A stretch of 50,760 bases of DNA from Sporosarcina sp. D27 (GTDB taxonomy: Bacteria > Bacillota > Bacilli > Bacillales_A > Planococcaceae): contig NZ_AZUC01000054.1 of assembly GCF_000586555.1 (NCBI RefSeq), positions 1 to 50,760 on the forward strand. Reading direction: 5' to 3'. Positions 35,607-44,463 of the stretch are shown in pieces. The notes under the pieces are model-generated. The model searched no databases, had not been told where the DNA came from, and saw nothing but the letters and a program-made list of their open reading frames with translations. Each line of letters starts with the position of its first letter. The stretch's first letter is position 1. The position numbers and the translations under genes were made by a program.

Positions 35607-37166
35607 TTAATCGATTGGCGTCACTCTACCACGTTCATCTTTGTAGAATACATGCTGTCTCTCTAATTTTGTCGGCGAATCCAGTCCTGCTGCTGCTGCA
35701 ATTCTGAATAACCCCTCGCGCATCGTTAAAATATAGTTGGTAACCCGATATTTTTTCTCTTCGACTACAAGAGCACGCTGCAAATGCGTATCTGTCGTAG
35801 CAACTCCTGCCGGGCATTCATTGGTATGACAGCGTTGCGCCATAATACATCCGACTGAAATCATAAACCCACGAGCAACTTGGACGAGATCTGCCCCCAT
35901 TGCAAGTGCAATTGCCGCTTTGTCTGGAGTTGTCATTTTTCCGGAAGCAATGATTTTCACTCGATCCCGCACTTCAAATTTCCTTAATGCATCGTCCAGT
36001 ATGATCAATGCAGATCGAATCGGAAGACCTACCGAATCTGCTAAGTCTTGATACGTCGCACCTGATCCACCTTCCGAGCCATCTAAGGAAATGAAGTCTG
36101 GCCCCATTCCAGTTTCTTTCATAAATGATGCTAATTCTTCTGCATCCGATATTCCGCCAATTACAATTTTAATGCCAACAGGTTTCCCAGAATGCTCCCG
36201 AATTTGTTCGATGAAGGAAAACATAGATGGAAAATCATCAAACTGATGGAAGCGGTTTGGACTGTTAATTGTTTTATACGGAGTAACATTCCGTATCAAT
36301 GCAATCTCTTCCGTCACTTTTGAACCTTCTACGTGCCCACCACGCATTTTTGCTCCTTGCGCCAGTTTCAGTTCGAACGCCCGGACTTTAGGGTTTTCCG
36401 CTTTCTCTGTTAGCAGGTTCCAATCGAATTCACCTTCGCTTGTGCGGAATCCAAACAATCCGGAACCGATTTGGGCGATAATATCTGCATCTCCTGCTAG
36501 ATGGTGCGGGGATAGACCTCCTTCCCCTGTATTCATCCATGCTCCTGTTGCCATCCCGATTCCTTTAGACAATGCCGTAATCGCATTTTCACCAAGTGCT
36601 CCATAACTCATGGCCGATTGTCCAAGCAAGCTATGGACGCGGAAAGGATGCTTACAGTTCGGGCCGATTACAACTGCATCCTCGTCAGGAAGTAACCATG
36701 GGTCTGCAGTCACTTCTTCCCTGTGCTCTCTGCGGGAGAATAACCCTTCACCATCGACTATATATCTCATTGAATCTACTTTACGATCGTTATCTACACG
36801 CATTTCTTCGTTCTGTTTCGTAAACATTGCATTCCTCAAATAATAACCAGGTGCATCAAAGTCTCGTTTTGAGCCGAATCCAATTACGCTCTTCAAATAC
36901 TTCCCTGGTAGAACCATATGCAAATAATCTTCCCGGCTAAACGGTTTACCTTCGTTATCGTTGTCAAATAGATATTGCCTGAATTCCGGACCGACTTTCT
37001 CAATCATATATCGAATTCTACCGAGTATAGGATAATTCCGTAAAATAGCATGCTGCTTCTGTTTCCTATCAAATATATATACATAAGATATTACCAAAAT
37101 AGGAATGACGATAAATATAGATACTATCAGCATAGTAGTTAGCGAAAGTCCTTCAAAAATGTTCAT
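35607..37166 (-). CDS. FMN-binding glutamate synthase-like protein (YerD-like)
   Basis: 519 residues. An N-terminal membrane helix (about residues 10-35) precedes a GltB-type FMN TIM barrel. Landmarks are LGQSAMSYGALGENAITALS near residue 184, FISLDGSEGGSGATYQDL near 360, SGKMTTPDKAAIALAMGAD near 410 and the cluster segment CIMAQRCHTNECPAGVATTD near 450, whose three cysteines fit the [3Fe-4S] site of glutamate synthase. No amidotransferase domain is present. Such single-domain homologues (B. subtilis YerD) have no firm function. ATG 37166 has AAGGAG 8 bases upstream; a GTG at 37175 touches that site. Confidence 0.88.
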   Translation of the reverse strand: MNIFEGLSLTTMLIVSIFIVIPILVISYVYIFDRKQKQHAILRNYPILGRIRYMIEKVGPEFRQYLFDNDNEGKPFSREDYLHMVLPGKYLKSVIGFGSKRDFDAPGYYLRNAMFTKQNEEMRVDNDRKVDSMRYIVDGEGLFSRREHREEVTADPWLLPDEDAVVIGPNCKHPFRVHSLLGQSAMSYGALGENAITALSKGIGMATGAWMNTGEGGLSPHHLAGDADIIAQIGSGLFGFRTSEGEFDWNLLTEKAENPKVRAFELKLAQGAKMRGGHVEGSKVTEEIALIRNVTPYKTINSPNRFHQFDDFPSMFSFIEQIREHSGKPVGIKIVIGGISDAEELASFMKETGMGPDFISLDGSEGGSGATYQDLADSVGLPIRSALIILDDALRKFEVRDRVKIIASGKMTTPDKAAIALAMGADLVQVARGFMISVGCIMAQRCHTNECPAGVATTDTHLQRALVVEEKKYRVTNYILTMREGLFRIAAAAGLDSPTKLERQHVFYKDERGRVTPID

Positions 37167-37239
37167 AAGCTCCACTCCTTTTCTATAGTCTCAAACTGGT
37201 GTACCATTAATCACAATCACTAGTTGGAGGCGATTCACA

Positions 37240-37971
37240 ATGGTTATTGACTTACTGAAATCTCATGCATCTGTTCGTTCCTATACGAATGTGCGTTTAT
37301 CTACAGAAACAGTCCGAGAACTTGTTACAGCTGGTCAACACGCCGCTAGTTCTCATTTTGTCCAAGCCTATTCTGTTATCCACTTAACTGATGCGTCAGT
37401 TCGCGAAAAACTAGGTGAGTATTCCAAAAACCCTCATCAGTTCAATGGCGCTGGTGCTGCTTTGGTCTTTTGTGCGGATTTCCATCGGTTACAAGCTGCT
37501 GCTGCATTGCACAACCGTTCAATCGACTACTCTCACGCGGAAGCCATGCTCGTCGGAACGATTGATGTAGCACTCTTTGCACAAAATGTTGCAATCGCTG
37601 CTGAGTCTAAAGGATACGGCATTTGCTATATCGGGGGTGTCCGCAATAGCCCTGCTGAAATTAGCGAGCTACTCAAACTTCCTGAGGGTGTAGTTCCGAT
37701 GTTCGGCATGACAATTGGTGTACCTGCAAAATCTAATGAGGTGAAGCCTCGTTTACCAGTGGATGCGGTGCTGCATGAAAATATGTATGACGCTAGCCAC
37801 TATGAGGAAATACTCCGTGAATACGACGCAACTATGGAGACTTATTATGAAACACGAAGCTCAAATCGTAAGCACGCAGGCTGGACTGAACAGATGGCTG
37901 ATTTCTTGCAATCTCCTCAACGTCCCTACATGAAAGAATTTCTGAGAGATCAAGGATTTAACTTTGACTAA
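37240..37971 (+). CDS. NfsA-type oxygen-insensitive nitroreductase / flavin reductase
   Basis: 243-residue FMN enzyme of the NfsA/FRP group (B. subtilis NfrA1/YcnD relatives). The N-terminal HASVRSYTNVRLSTETVREL binds FMN phosphate through its Arg residues, QHAASSHFVQAYSVIHL follows, and ESKGYGICYIGGVRNSP near residue 126 completes the FMN site. The tail has ETRSSNRKHAGWTEQM, the NADPH-contact part in the family. It uses NAD(P)H to reduce nitro compounds or flavins. GGAGG precedes the ATG. It is followed after 45 bases by the methyltransferase gene, so they may share a transcript. Confidence 0.9.
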   Translation: MVIDLLKSHASVRSYTNVRLSTETVRELVTAGQHAASSHFVQAYSVIHLTDASVREKLGEYSKNPHQFNGAGAALVFCADFHRLQAAAALHNRSIDYSHAEAMLVGTIDVALFAQNVAIAAESKGYGICYIGGVRNSPAEISELLKLPEGVVPMFGMTIGVPAKSNEVKPRLPVDAVLHENMYDASHYEEILREYDATMETYYETRSSNRKHAGWTEQMADFLQSPQRPYMKEFLRDQGFNFD

Positions 37972-38016
37972 TAGTCGCTTTTCATCCCTACCTCTCTTGT
38001 AAAGGAGTCAAACCTA

Positions 38017-39186
38017 ATGGAGTTTGAAAAATTGATCGCCGACTTAGCGCAGCGTTTTACGGATGGAACTTTTGTCCGCGCAACGTTCAGTCAACCCCGT
38101 ACAAAATCAGAAGGCTTATTGCGTATTAAAGCAAAGCCAATTGAATTGAAAGGTGAATTGCACATTCAGTTTGAAGAACAATTTGAACGTGTGTTGAATC
38201 ACCATAATATTTCAGTCGAAGGCATCGAGCTATTTTTGACCAATGTATTAATGCATTTCAAACAAGTACAAGCCGAATTCACAGGTGAAATAATTCAAAT
38301 ACAGCTTACTAAGAAATTTAAAGTATCCTGGAAGTCGAGTGTGACAGAAACGTCCAGGACCGCTGATTTATCGCACAATCGTAAAAAGAATTATTTACTC
38401 GAGGAAGGCACTCCTTATCCATTTTTAATACGCCTTGGCGTGCAGACTGCTGATGGGCGAGTTAAGAAACAAAAGCACGATAAGTTTAGACAGATTAACC
38501 GGTTCATTGAATATATCGATGACGCATTGACCCATCTTCCGAAAGACCGGACTGTCCGAATTCTAGATTTCGGCTCTGGTAAATCGTATTTGACGTTTGC
38601 GTTGTATCATTATCTTCATATCGAAAAGGGACTCGATATCCACGTTACCGGCCTCGATTTGAAGAAGGAAGTCATCGAAGAATGCTCGGAAATTGCGCGC
38701 GACCTTGAATACGATCGCTTGGAGTTTTTAGTAGGCGACATTAATGATTATGAGGATGAAACCTCTGTTGACATGGTTGTCACGTTGCATGCGTGTGACA
38801 CTGCGACGGATATGGCACTCGCACGTGCGGTCCGTTGGGGTGCGAGCGTGATTTTGAGTGTACCGTGCTGTCAGCATGAATTATTTAGTCAAGTCCAGTC
38901 ACCTGCGCTAGATGTGATGTTGCAACATGGTCTTGTGAAAGAACGTTTTTCCGCACTGGCAACGGATTCGATGCGCGCGGAGTTGTTAACGCTCGCTGGA
39001 TACGAGACACAGTTACTGGAATTCATCGATATGGCGCATACACCGAAAAACATTTTGATTCGCTCATACCATTCAGGGAAACAGCCTTCTTTGGAATCTG
39101 TTGAACGGTATAGGGCTTTCAGGGATTTGTTGAATGCGAAGCCGTTTTTGGAGAAAGAATTGAAGTTGGATGTATTGAGTAAATAA
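38017..39186 (+). CDS. Class I SAM-dependent methyltransferase (Methyltransf_32-like)
   Basis: 389-residue protein. Residues 1-150 form an N-terminal domain of unknown role. The methyltransferase part begins with RILDFGSGKSYLTFALYHYL near residue 184 (SAM motif I), then VTGLDLKKEVIEECSEIA, VVTLHACDTATDMALARAV and SVPCCQHELFSQ, with the PCC motif typical of the PF13679 group. Related eukaryotic proteins are METTL25-like; the bacterial target is probably RNA, which is inference. AAAGGAG precedes the ATG. It is followed by a terminator and the large tandem array. Confidence 0.88.
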   Translation: MEFEKLIADLAQRFTDGTFVRATFSQPRTKSEGLLRIKAKPIELKGELHIQFEEQFERVLNHHNISVEGIELFLTNVLMHFKQVQAEFTGEIIQIQLTKKFKVSWKSSVTETSRTADLSHNRKKNYLLEEGTPYPFLIRLGVQTADGRVKKQKHDKFRQINRFIEYIDDALTHLPKDRTVRILDFGSGKSYLTFALYHYLHIEKGLDIHVTGLDLKKEVIEECSEIARDLEYDRLEFLVGDINDYEDETSVDMVVTLHACDTATDMALARAVRWGASVILSVPCCQHELFSQVQSPALDVMLQHGLVKERFSALATDSMRAELLTLAGYETQLLEFIDMAHTPKNILIRSYHSGKQPSLESVERYRAFRDLLNAKPFLEKELKLDVLSK

Positions 39187-39192
39187 GTAGAT

Positions 39193-39219
39193 AGCACCTG
39201 CAATTGCGGGTGCTCTTTT
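39193..39219 (+). terminator. Terminator of the methyltransferase gene
   Basis: AGCACCTGCAATTGCGGGTGCT folds on itself with one G-T pair; CTTTTT follows. Confidence 0.85.
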
Positions 39220-39245
39220 TGTTGTGGTGTTGGGGTGATTTTAAT

Positions 39246-39576
39246 GCTTGCTTGAGCGGATTCACCTCTCGCTTGATCACTTTTCCTCTTGCTTGAGCGG
39301 ATTTACCCTATGCTTGCTTGATCACTTTTCCCCTTGCTTGAGCTGATTTACCCTATGCTTGATCACTTTTCCCCTTGCTTGAGCTGATTTACCCTATGCT
39401 TGATCACTTTCACTGCTTGAGCGGATTCACCCCTTGCTTGATCACTTTCCCATTTGCTTGAGCGGATTCACCTCTTACTTGATCACTTTCCTATTTGCTT
39501 GAGCGGATTCACCTCCCGCTTGATCACTTTCCCATTTGCTTGAGCGGATTCGCCCCTTGCTTGATCACTTTCAACT
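39246..39576. repeat. Sixteen-core tandem array, 41-bp double units
   Basis: Two unit types alternate without exception. Unit A is GCTTGAGCGGATTCACCCCT-like (21 bp), unit B is GCTTGATCACTTTCCCATTT-like (20 bp). The TTGAGC/TTGATC cores lie at 39252, 39273, 39293, 39318, 39338, 39359, 39379, 39400, 39417, 39438, 39458, 39479, 39499, 39520, 39540 and 39561. Steps are 21 and 20 in turn, except a 4-bp gain at 39318 and a 3-bp loss at 39417. Arms vary, the cores barely. It occupies nearly the whole space between two convergent genes. No frame through it looks coding. Confidence 0.95.
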
Positions 39577-39603
39577 CATTCAACTTGAATATCAGACTTA
39601 CAT

Positions 39604-39643
39604 AAAAACGTCCGCGCTCCTAGATGGAGTGCGGACGTTTTTT
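39604..39643. terminator. Terminator of tcyP
   Basis: AAAAACGTCCGC pairs fully with GCGGACGTTTTT; the loop contains a further small CTCC/GGAG pair. It fits bidirectional use. Confidence 0.92.
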
Positions 39644-41036
39644 ACAATTCGGATGCAGATGTTTCTCGTGCCATCACTTCATCATATTGCGCATTATTAA
39701 GTTCTCCTGTCACGCGTGCTGTTGTGACACCAGCTGTCATGGATCCACTGACATTTAACGCTGTGCGCCCCATATCGATAAGTGGCTCAACAGAAATTAG
39801 AATCCCTGCAAGCGCAATTGGTAGATTCAACGCAGACAATACGAGAATTGCTGCGAACGTTGCGCCTCCTCCAACACCTGCGACGCCGAAAGAACTAATC
39901 GCGACAATCGCAATGAGTGTCAAAATGAATTGAGCGTCAATCGGTTGGCCGACCGTCGGTGCGATCATAACGGCAAGCATCGCTGGATAAATACCCGCAC
40001 ATCCATTTTGACCGATTGATAGTCCAAATGATCCTGCGAAGTTCGCAATCCCATCAGGTACTCCAAGTCGCGTCGTCTGTGTATTGAGTGTCAATGGTAA
40101 TGTCCCCGCGCTGGATCGTGATGAGAAGGCGAACAGTAACGTATCTCCCGCTTTCTTCACGTACGTAATCGGGTTTAGTCCTGTTGCGGCAAGAATTACT
40201 AAGTGCACTAAGAACATGACAATCAATGCGGCATAAGAAGCTGCTACAAACTTACCGAGATTCACAATCGCCCCGTAATCAGACAACGCAACAGTCCGTG
40301 CCATGATTGCGAGAATTCCATAAGGCGTGAGTCGTAATACAATTTTTACGACTGCCATTACCAAGGAATAAACTGCATCGATTCCTTTTTGTACTACAGC
40401 CGCTTGTTCAGGTTCCTTTCTCCGAATTGTCAAAAATGCGAATCCTAAAAATGCAGCAAAGATGACAACGCCAATCGTCGATGTCGGACGGGCACCCGTG
40501 AAATCGAGAAATGGATTAGCTGGCAATAAATCTATCAACTGTTCAGGGAGCACTTTATCCGAAACGCCTGCCGCAGTTTCTTCCAATGATACTCCTCTAG
40601 AAATCTCAGCATCACCTTGTACGATTTGCTCAGCGTCTAGTCCGAACAAGAGTGAAGATCCGATTCCAATCAATGCAGCAATCGCTGTCGTTCCAATTAG
40701 AATTCCTAAAATCAAGGCCGCCTGTTTCCCGAAGTTCTTCCCCGCCGCCACTTTCGTAAAGGCAGTCAAAATTGAGATGAACACGAGTGGTACAACGATC
40801 ATTTGTAAGAGTTTAATATAGCCTGTGCCCATAATATTGAACCAGGGAACCGATTGCTGAAGTGCGGTCGACTCAACCCCATAACTGACATGCAAGATAA
40901 CTCCATATAAAATTCCAAGACCCAATCCGGTAAACACGCGCTTTGAAAACGAAACGTGTTTGCGGTTCATCCAAAACAAAATACCAGCTAGCAAAAGCAA
41001 TCCCGCCACATTCAATAAGACAAATCCTGTCTCCAT
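39642..41036 (-). CDS. tcyP: L-cystine/sodium symporter (TcyP-like)
   Basis: 464-residue dicarboxylate/amino acid:cation symporter with about ten helices. Landmarks are YIKLLQMIVVPLVFISILTA near residue 73, AFSSRSSAGTLPLTLNTQT near 295 (substrate hairpin), FGLSIGQNGCAGIYPAMLAV near 330 and AGVGGGATFAAILVLSALN near 380. This is the TcyP (YhcL) subgroup, which takes up cystine, rather than DctP or GltP. In B. subtilis tcyP is under CymR control; I see no convincing CymR site. The gene is monocistronic. Confidence 0.92.
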   Translation of the reverse strand: METGFVLLNVAGLLLLAGILFWMNRKHVSFSKRVFTGLGLGILYGVILHVSYGVESTALQQSVPWFNIMGTGYIKLLQMIVVPLVFISILTAFTKVAAGKNFGKQAALILGILIGTTAIAALIGIGSSLLFGLDAEQIVQGDAEISRGVSLEETAAGVSDKVLPEQLIDLLPANPFLDFTGARPTSTIGVVIFAAFLGFAFLTIRRKEPEQAAVVQKGIDAVYSLVMAVVKIVLRLTPYGILAIMARTVALSDYGAIVNLGKFVAASYAALIVMFLVHLVILAATGLNPITYVKKAGDTLLFAFSSRSSAGTLPLTLNTQTTRLGVPDGIANFAGSFGLSIGQNGCAGIYPAMLAVMIAPTVGQPIDAQFILTLIAIVAISSFGVAGVGGGATFAAILVLSALNLPIALAGILISVEPLIDMGRTALNVSGSMTAGVTTARVTGELNNAQYDEVMARETSASEL

Positions 41037-41271
41037 CTCGACGTCCCCCTTTGTAAATAATCTATGATTTTCTAATACACTTTATCTTATGTATTAAATT
41101 CCGATATGTCAACTAGGGATTAAGGTATTTTTCGTGTTTCAATAAATATTTTTACGAGTCGTACCTAATAAAGGCCCTCTATAGCTGATTTGTAGTATCC
41201 AATACAGGTTTCCAAGTACACACAACTTTGCTACAATAAACAAAATCTATCACTTCAAATGGAGGGCTCAC

Positions 41272-41811
41272 ATGTTTACTCTTCCTGTTTCAGAAAAAGT
41301 GTCACTGAAGTTACTCGAACAAGAGAATGCAGCAGAACTATTCTTTCTAGTAAATGAATCACGGGAGCATTTGCGGGAGTGGCTTCCATGGGTGGACGGA
41401 GCACTTTCTCCGGAAAGCTATCGTCCTGTCATCGAAATGTGGTTGAAGCAGTTTGCGGAACATAATGGCTTTCAGGCAGGTATTTTGTACGAAGGTAAGA
41501 TTGCAGGAATGATCGGATTTCATAAGATTGACTGGATGAATAGAAGTACGAGTTTAGGCTATTGGATCGGGGATCGTTTTCAAGGACATGGGATTATGAC
41601 AGATTCCGTTCGTACACTAGTTGACTGCGCGTTTTCTACATACAAACTAAATCGCATAGAGATTCGTTGTGGAGTTGAAAATGTAAAAAGCCGTGCAATT
41701 CCAGAGCGGCTCGGTTTTCATCTTGATGGTATTCAACGCGATGGTGAGTTTTTGTATGATCATTTTCACGATTTGGCTATGTATAGTATGCTTGCACGTG
41801 ATTGGAACTAA
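41272..41811 (+). CDS. GNAT acetyltransferase, RimJ/RimL type (YdaF-like)
   Basis: 179-residue N-acetyltransferase. The first part has LREWLPWVDGALSPESY near residue 34, the acetyl-CoA site is SLGYWIGDRFQGHGIMTDSV near 95, followed by YKLNRIEIRCGVENVKSRAIP and RLGFHLDGIQRDGEFLYDHF. This order is that of ribosomal-protein serine acetyltransferase-like YdaF. Substrate: possibly a protein N-terminus, unknown. GGAGGG lies before the ATG. The 235 bases before it, back to tcyP, show only AT-rich divergent promoter space. Confidence 0.9.
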   Translation: MFTLPVSEKVSLKLLEQENAAELFFLVNESREHLREWLPWVDGALSPESYRPVIEMWLKQFAEHNGFQAGILYEGKIAGMIGFHKIDWMNRSTSLGYWIGDRFQGHGIMTDSVRTLVDCAFSTYKLNRIEIRCGVENVKSRAIPERLGFHLDGIQRDGEFLYDHFHDLAMYSMLARDWN

Positions 41812-41819
41812 CAAACAAT

Positions 41820-41857
41820 GGCTGTCGCTCTCTGCACAAGAGGCGGCAGCTGTTTTT
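41820..41857 (+). terminator. Terminator of the acetyltransferase gene
   Basis: GCTGTCGC pairs with GCGGCAGC (one wobble), followed by TGTTTTTAG. Confidence 0.7.
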
Positions 41858-41884
41858 AGTTTCATCGATTGAAAGATTGACTTT

Positions 41885-41925
41885 GTATCGAGCGGGTTTC
41901 CTCTCGTATCGAGCGCCTTGCACTT
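41885..41925. repeat. Two 21-bp repeat units, TATCGAGC dialect
   Basis: TATCGAGC occurs at 41886 and 41907, 21 bp apart. The first unit, GTATCGAGCGGGTTTCCTCT, aligns with unit A of the large array (GCTTGAGCGGATTCACCTCT) at most positions, so it looks like the same family with TCGAGC in place of TTGAGC. A weaker ATCGA at 41864 may be a decayed third unit. Confidence 0.6.
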
Positions 41926-42097
41926 AAAAGCAGAGTCCTCTTAACTCCCCCATGTAGCAATAGTATCCTTCTATGCGTAACTCGAGACCAACAACGTACG
42001 TCAGCTACACTTGTTCCGACAACTATTTGAGGAACACTTCTCAAAACTGAAAATAGATTTGTAATCTGCAGTTTATGTAAAATTTATGCACATAGGG

Positions 42098-42117
42098 TAC
42101 ACTATTTAAATAGTGTA
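42098..42117. promoter_or_regulatory. Perfect 20-bp palindrome upstream of the MFS exporter
   Basis: TACACTATTTAAATAGTGTA is identical to its reverse complement. It lies 34 bases before the exporter ATG in AT-rich DNA where the promoter must be. The form fits an operator for a dimeric repressor (TetR or MarR type). No regulator gene lies in this neighbourhood. No T-run follows, so a terminator is unlikely. Confidence 0.7.
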
Positions 42118-42151
42118 TTAGCTCAAGACATTCTGCATAGGAGGTCAAATA

Positions 42152-43783
42152 ATGGCAGTAGAAAAAACATCTAAAGTGAACATCGGCTTTATTATTCTGT
42201 TGGTGGGTGTGTTCATGGCGGCACTGGATAACGGGATAATCAGTGCAGCACTTACAACCATTAACACCTCATTCGATGTAAGTGCTACGCAAGGATCTTG
42301 GGGAATTACTCTGTACACGCTCGGTCTTGCTGTAATGACGCCGATCGTCGGGAAACTCGCCGACCGGTATGGACGAAAAAAACTCTTCCTCATTGAAATT
42401 GTGATTTTCACCATCGGTTCGCTTGGGGTAGCGCTCAGTCCCAATTTCACGCTATTCCTCGCAGCACGTTTGTTCCAATCATTTGGTGGCGGTGGTATTT
42501 TCATTATCGCAAGCTCCCATGTATTAAGTACGTTTACGAAAGAAAAACAGGGTAGCATGCTCGGACTTCTAGGTGGGATGAACGGAATCGCATCCGTTGT
42601 CGGACCGAATATCGGGAGTTTCCTTATCGATATCACAGGAAACTGGCATTGGCTATTTTTGATTAACGTTCCTATCGGGATTGCACTCGTCGTAGTCGGT
42701 TTCTTCTCATTGGAAGAAACAAAATCCTATGTTATGTCTAAAATTGACTTCCTGGGGATTTCGCTCTTGTCGTTCTCTATCCTCAGCGTCATGTTTGCCA
42801 TTAATAACATTGGACGTGGCGGTTCCTTCACAGACGTATTCATCAAGTGGAGCGTCCTCGGTCTACTTATTCTCGGCGTCCTGATTTTCGCAGCATTGAT
42901 CTTTGTTGAAAAGCGCAACGAGCAGGGGGACAAAATCGACCCGATTCTTCCATATAGCCTACTTCGCAAGCCTACTTACGCGATGACAATGGTGATGGGG
43001 TTATTATCGGGGACGTTTATCGGTGCGATTATTTTCATTCCATCCTTTGCACAACAAATCCTCGGAATTTCCGCTGCGAAATCAGGTTATTGGATGACAC
43101 CGCTTGCGCTCGCTTCAGGCATTGGAGCCGGTGGTGGTGGATATTTTGTTGATAAAAAAGGACCCGTGAAGACGCTGATTTTTGCAGGGATCATCGGAAT
43201 CATCGGATTTGGTGGCCTTGGTTACTTTACGGATACTAAATTGCTGTTCATTGTCTTCTCTGTCATTGCAGGTACAGGATTCGGATTTGTACTGGGCGCA
43301 CCATTGACCGTGCTCACTTCAAACGCCGCTGGGACACAAAAAGGTTCTGCCATCGGAACTCTTTCCGTAGCACGTCAAGTAGGACTGACCATTTCTCCGA
43401 CTATCTTTGCTGCATTCATCCAAAATGGATTCAGTAAAATTGGAGAGCTGATCCCTCAGAAATTGAAGGAACAAGGAATCGATCCTAGTCAGCTTCCAGA
43501 AGGTTCTATGGAGGAATTGGCGGGTAGCAGCAACGGGGATTTGCAAGCTAAAATTGACCAGATTCCTGTACCTGAAGTACGAGACGCTTTGCACGAGGCA
43601 TTTCAACAAGCTGCACACTCAGCTTATGAACCAATCTATTTAACAACCGCTTTCATGGCGCTTCTTATGATCATCATTTCCATCGTGTTTAGTAAACAAT
43701 ATAAACAAGACGCGATTGAAAGCGACAGATTAGATAACCAGAAAACACAGAAAAGCCAACAGACTGTTTCAAAAAACGAATAA
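42152..43783 (+). CDS. DHA2-type MFS drug exporter (EmrB/QacA)
   Basis: 543-residue transporter with 14 helices. Helix 1 holds VFMAALDNGIISAALTTI near residue 20; the A-loop reads GKLADRYGRKKLFL near 70; motif C, typical of antiporters, is GLLGGMNGIASVVGPNIGSF near 143. A long extracytoplasmic or loop segment around residues 425-475 (LPEGSMEELAGSSNGDLQAK) and a charged tail follow. It exports drugs or lipids with proton exchange; the substrate is unknown. AGGAGG precedes the ATG. The 20-bp palindrome just upstream suggests inducible control. Confidence 0.92.
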   Translation: MAVEKTSKVNIGFIILLVGVFMAALDNGIISAALTTINTSFDVSATQGSWGITLYTLGLAVMTPIVGKLADRYGRKKLFLIEIVIFTIGSLGVALSPNFTLFLAARLFQSFGGGGIFIIASSHVLSTFTKEKQGSMLGLLGGMNGIASVVGPNIGSFLIDITGNWHWLFLINVPIGIALVVVGFFSLEETKSYVMSKIDFLGISLLSFSILSVMFAINNIGRGGSFTDVFIKWSVLGLLILGVLIFAALIFVEKRNEQGDKIDPILPYSLLRKPTYAMTMVMGLLSGTFIGAIIFIPSFAQQILGISAAKSGYWMTPLALASGIGAGGGGYFVDKKGPVKTLIFAGIIGIIGFGGLGYFTDTKLLFIVFSVIAGTGFGFVLGAPLTVLTSNAAGTQKGSAIGTLSVARQVGLTISPTIFAAFIQNGFSKIGELIPQKLKEQGIDPSQLPEGSMEELAGSSNGDLQAKIDQIPVPEVRDALHEAFQQAAHSAYEPIYLTTAFMALLMIIISIVFSKQYKQDAIESDRLDNQKTQKSQQTVSKNE

Positions 43784-43794
43784 CGCAGTTTTGC

Positions 43795-43827
43795 AAAACC
43801 GTTCAGAGCACTCCTGAACGGTTTTTT
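43795..43827. terminator. Terminator of the MFS exporter
   Basis: AACCGTTCAG pairs fully with CTGAACGGTT, loop of seven bases, followed by TTTTTTC. Confidence 0.9.
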
Positions 43828-43837
43828 CGCACCATAA

Positions 43838-43865
43838 AACCCGAAGCTTAAACACACTTCGGGTT
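43838..43865 (-). terminator. Terminator of the lipoprotein gene
   Basis: AACCCGAAG pairs with CTTCGGGTT; TTTTATGG follows on the minus strand. It touches the stop codon of the lipoprotein gene. Confidence 0.7.
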
Positions 43866-44439
43866 ACTCTTTCCACTCTGCTTTTAAGAGGAGACAGCGA
43901 TCATAAGCTTGTAGCTGTTTCAACGCGTTTTCATCATTCATGTTAAATGTTTGAACCCTTCCACTTGCTGAGACGATGTAGTACGCAAGATAGGCAACTT
44001 CCCCTTGTTTCAAAGTGAGTTCACTTTCAAAGGCCGGCATCAACGTGGAGCCACCCGGCATCCCTTCAAGTTCAGGTCGTAGGCGTCCCCCCGGTGAGCT
44101 GAAAAGGATTCGTTCGATCGTATTTTCATCTGTTTGCTCAACCCCAAACCCAATTAGCGGCACTTGCTGTTCTGCTGAACCATTCCATGGGATCTCCGCA
44201 AGCGTTCCTACGTATTCCCCGTGTTCATATTGCTCAATGGTGAGTTGAATACTCTTGCCATCTGCCAATGTGTCTTTTGAAGTAAAATGCAGGGCGTCCA
44301 TTCCACCTGCACTGTAGATTAACCGCTGTTCATCTTCCGTCAACGTTCTTTGTGTCAACGTGATGGACTTGCCTCCAAAGCACCCCGCTAACATCAATGT
44401 TGCGAATAACCATACTCCAGCAACACAAAATCGTTTCAC
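43864..44439 (-). CDS. Lipoprotein of unknown function
   Basis: 191-residue lipoprotein. The signal peptide KRFCVAGVWLFATLMLAGC ends in lipobox LAGC. The mature part has ALHFTSKDTLADGKSIQLTI, a beta-rich centre and EVAYLAYYIVSASGRVQTF near the end. I do not recognise a family. A GTG at 44439 is chosen because AAGGGG lies six bases upstream and directly abuts the ATG at 44445. It starts 24 bases after the Dph6-like gene on the same strand, so the two are probably cotranscribed, though a shared job is not obvious. Confidence 0.75.
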   Translation of the reverse strand: MKRFCVAGVWLFATLMLAGCFGGKSITLTQRTLTEDEQRLIYSAGGMDALHFTSKDTLADGKSIQLTIEQYEHGEYVGTLAEIPWNGSAEQQVPLIGFGVEQTDENTIERILFSSPGGRLRPELEGMPGGSTLMPAFESELTLKQGEVAYLAYYIVSASGRVQTFNMNDENALKQLQAYDRCLLLKAEWKE

Positions 44440-44463
44440 ACGCATCCCCTTTGTTTGTTAGCG

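Noticed and set aside
39246..39576. CRISPR array
   Set aside because: There is no constant repeat of 24-37 bp with unique spacers; both unit types resemble each other and the whole 41-bp period is repeated. No cas gene is near.
42145..42636. 163-codon minus-strand frame inside the MFS exporter
   Set aside because: Antisense shadow of the conserved helices of the exporter; its codons mirror those of the real gene.
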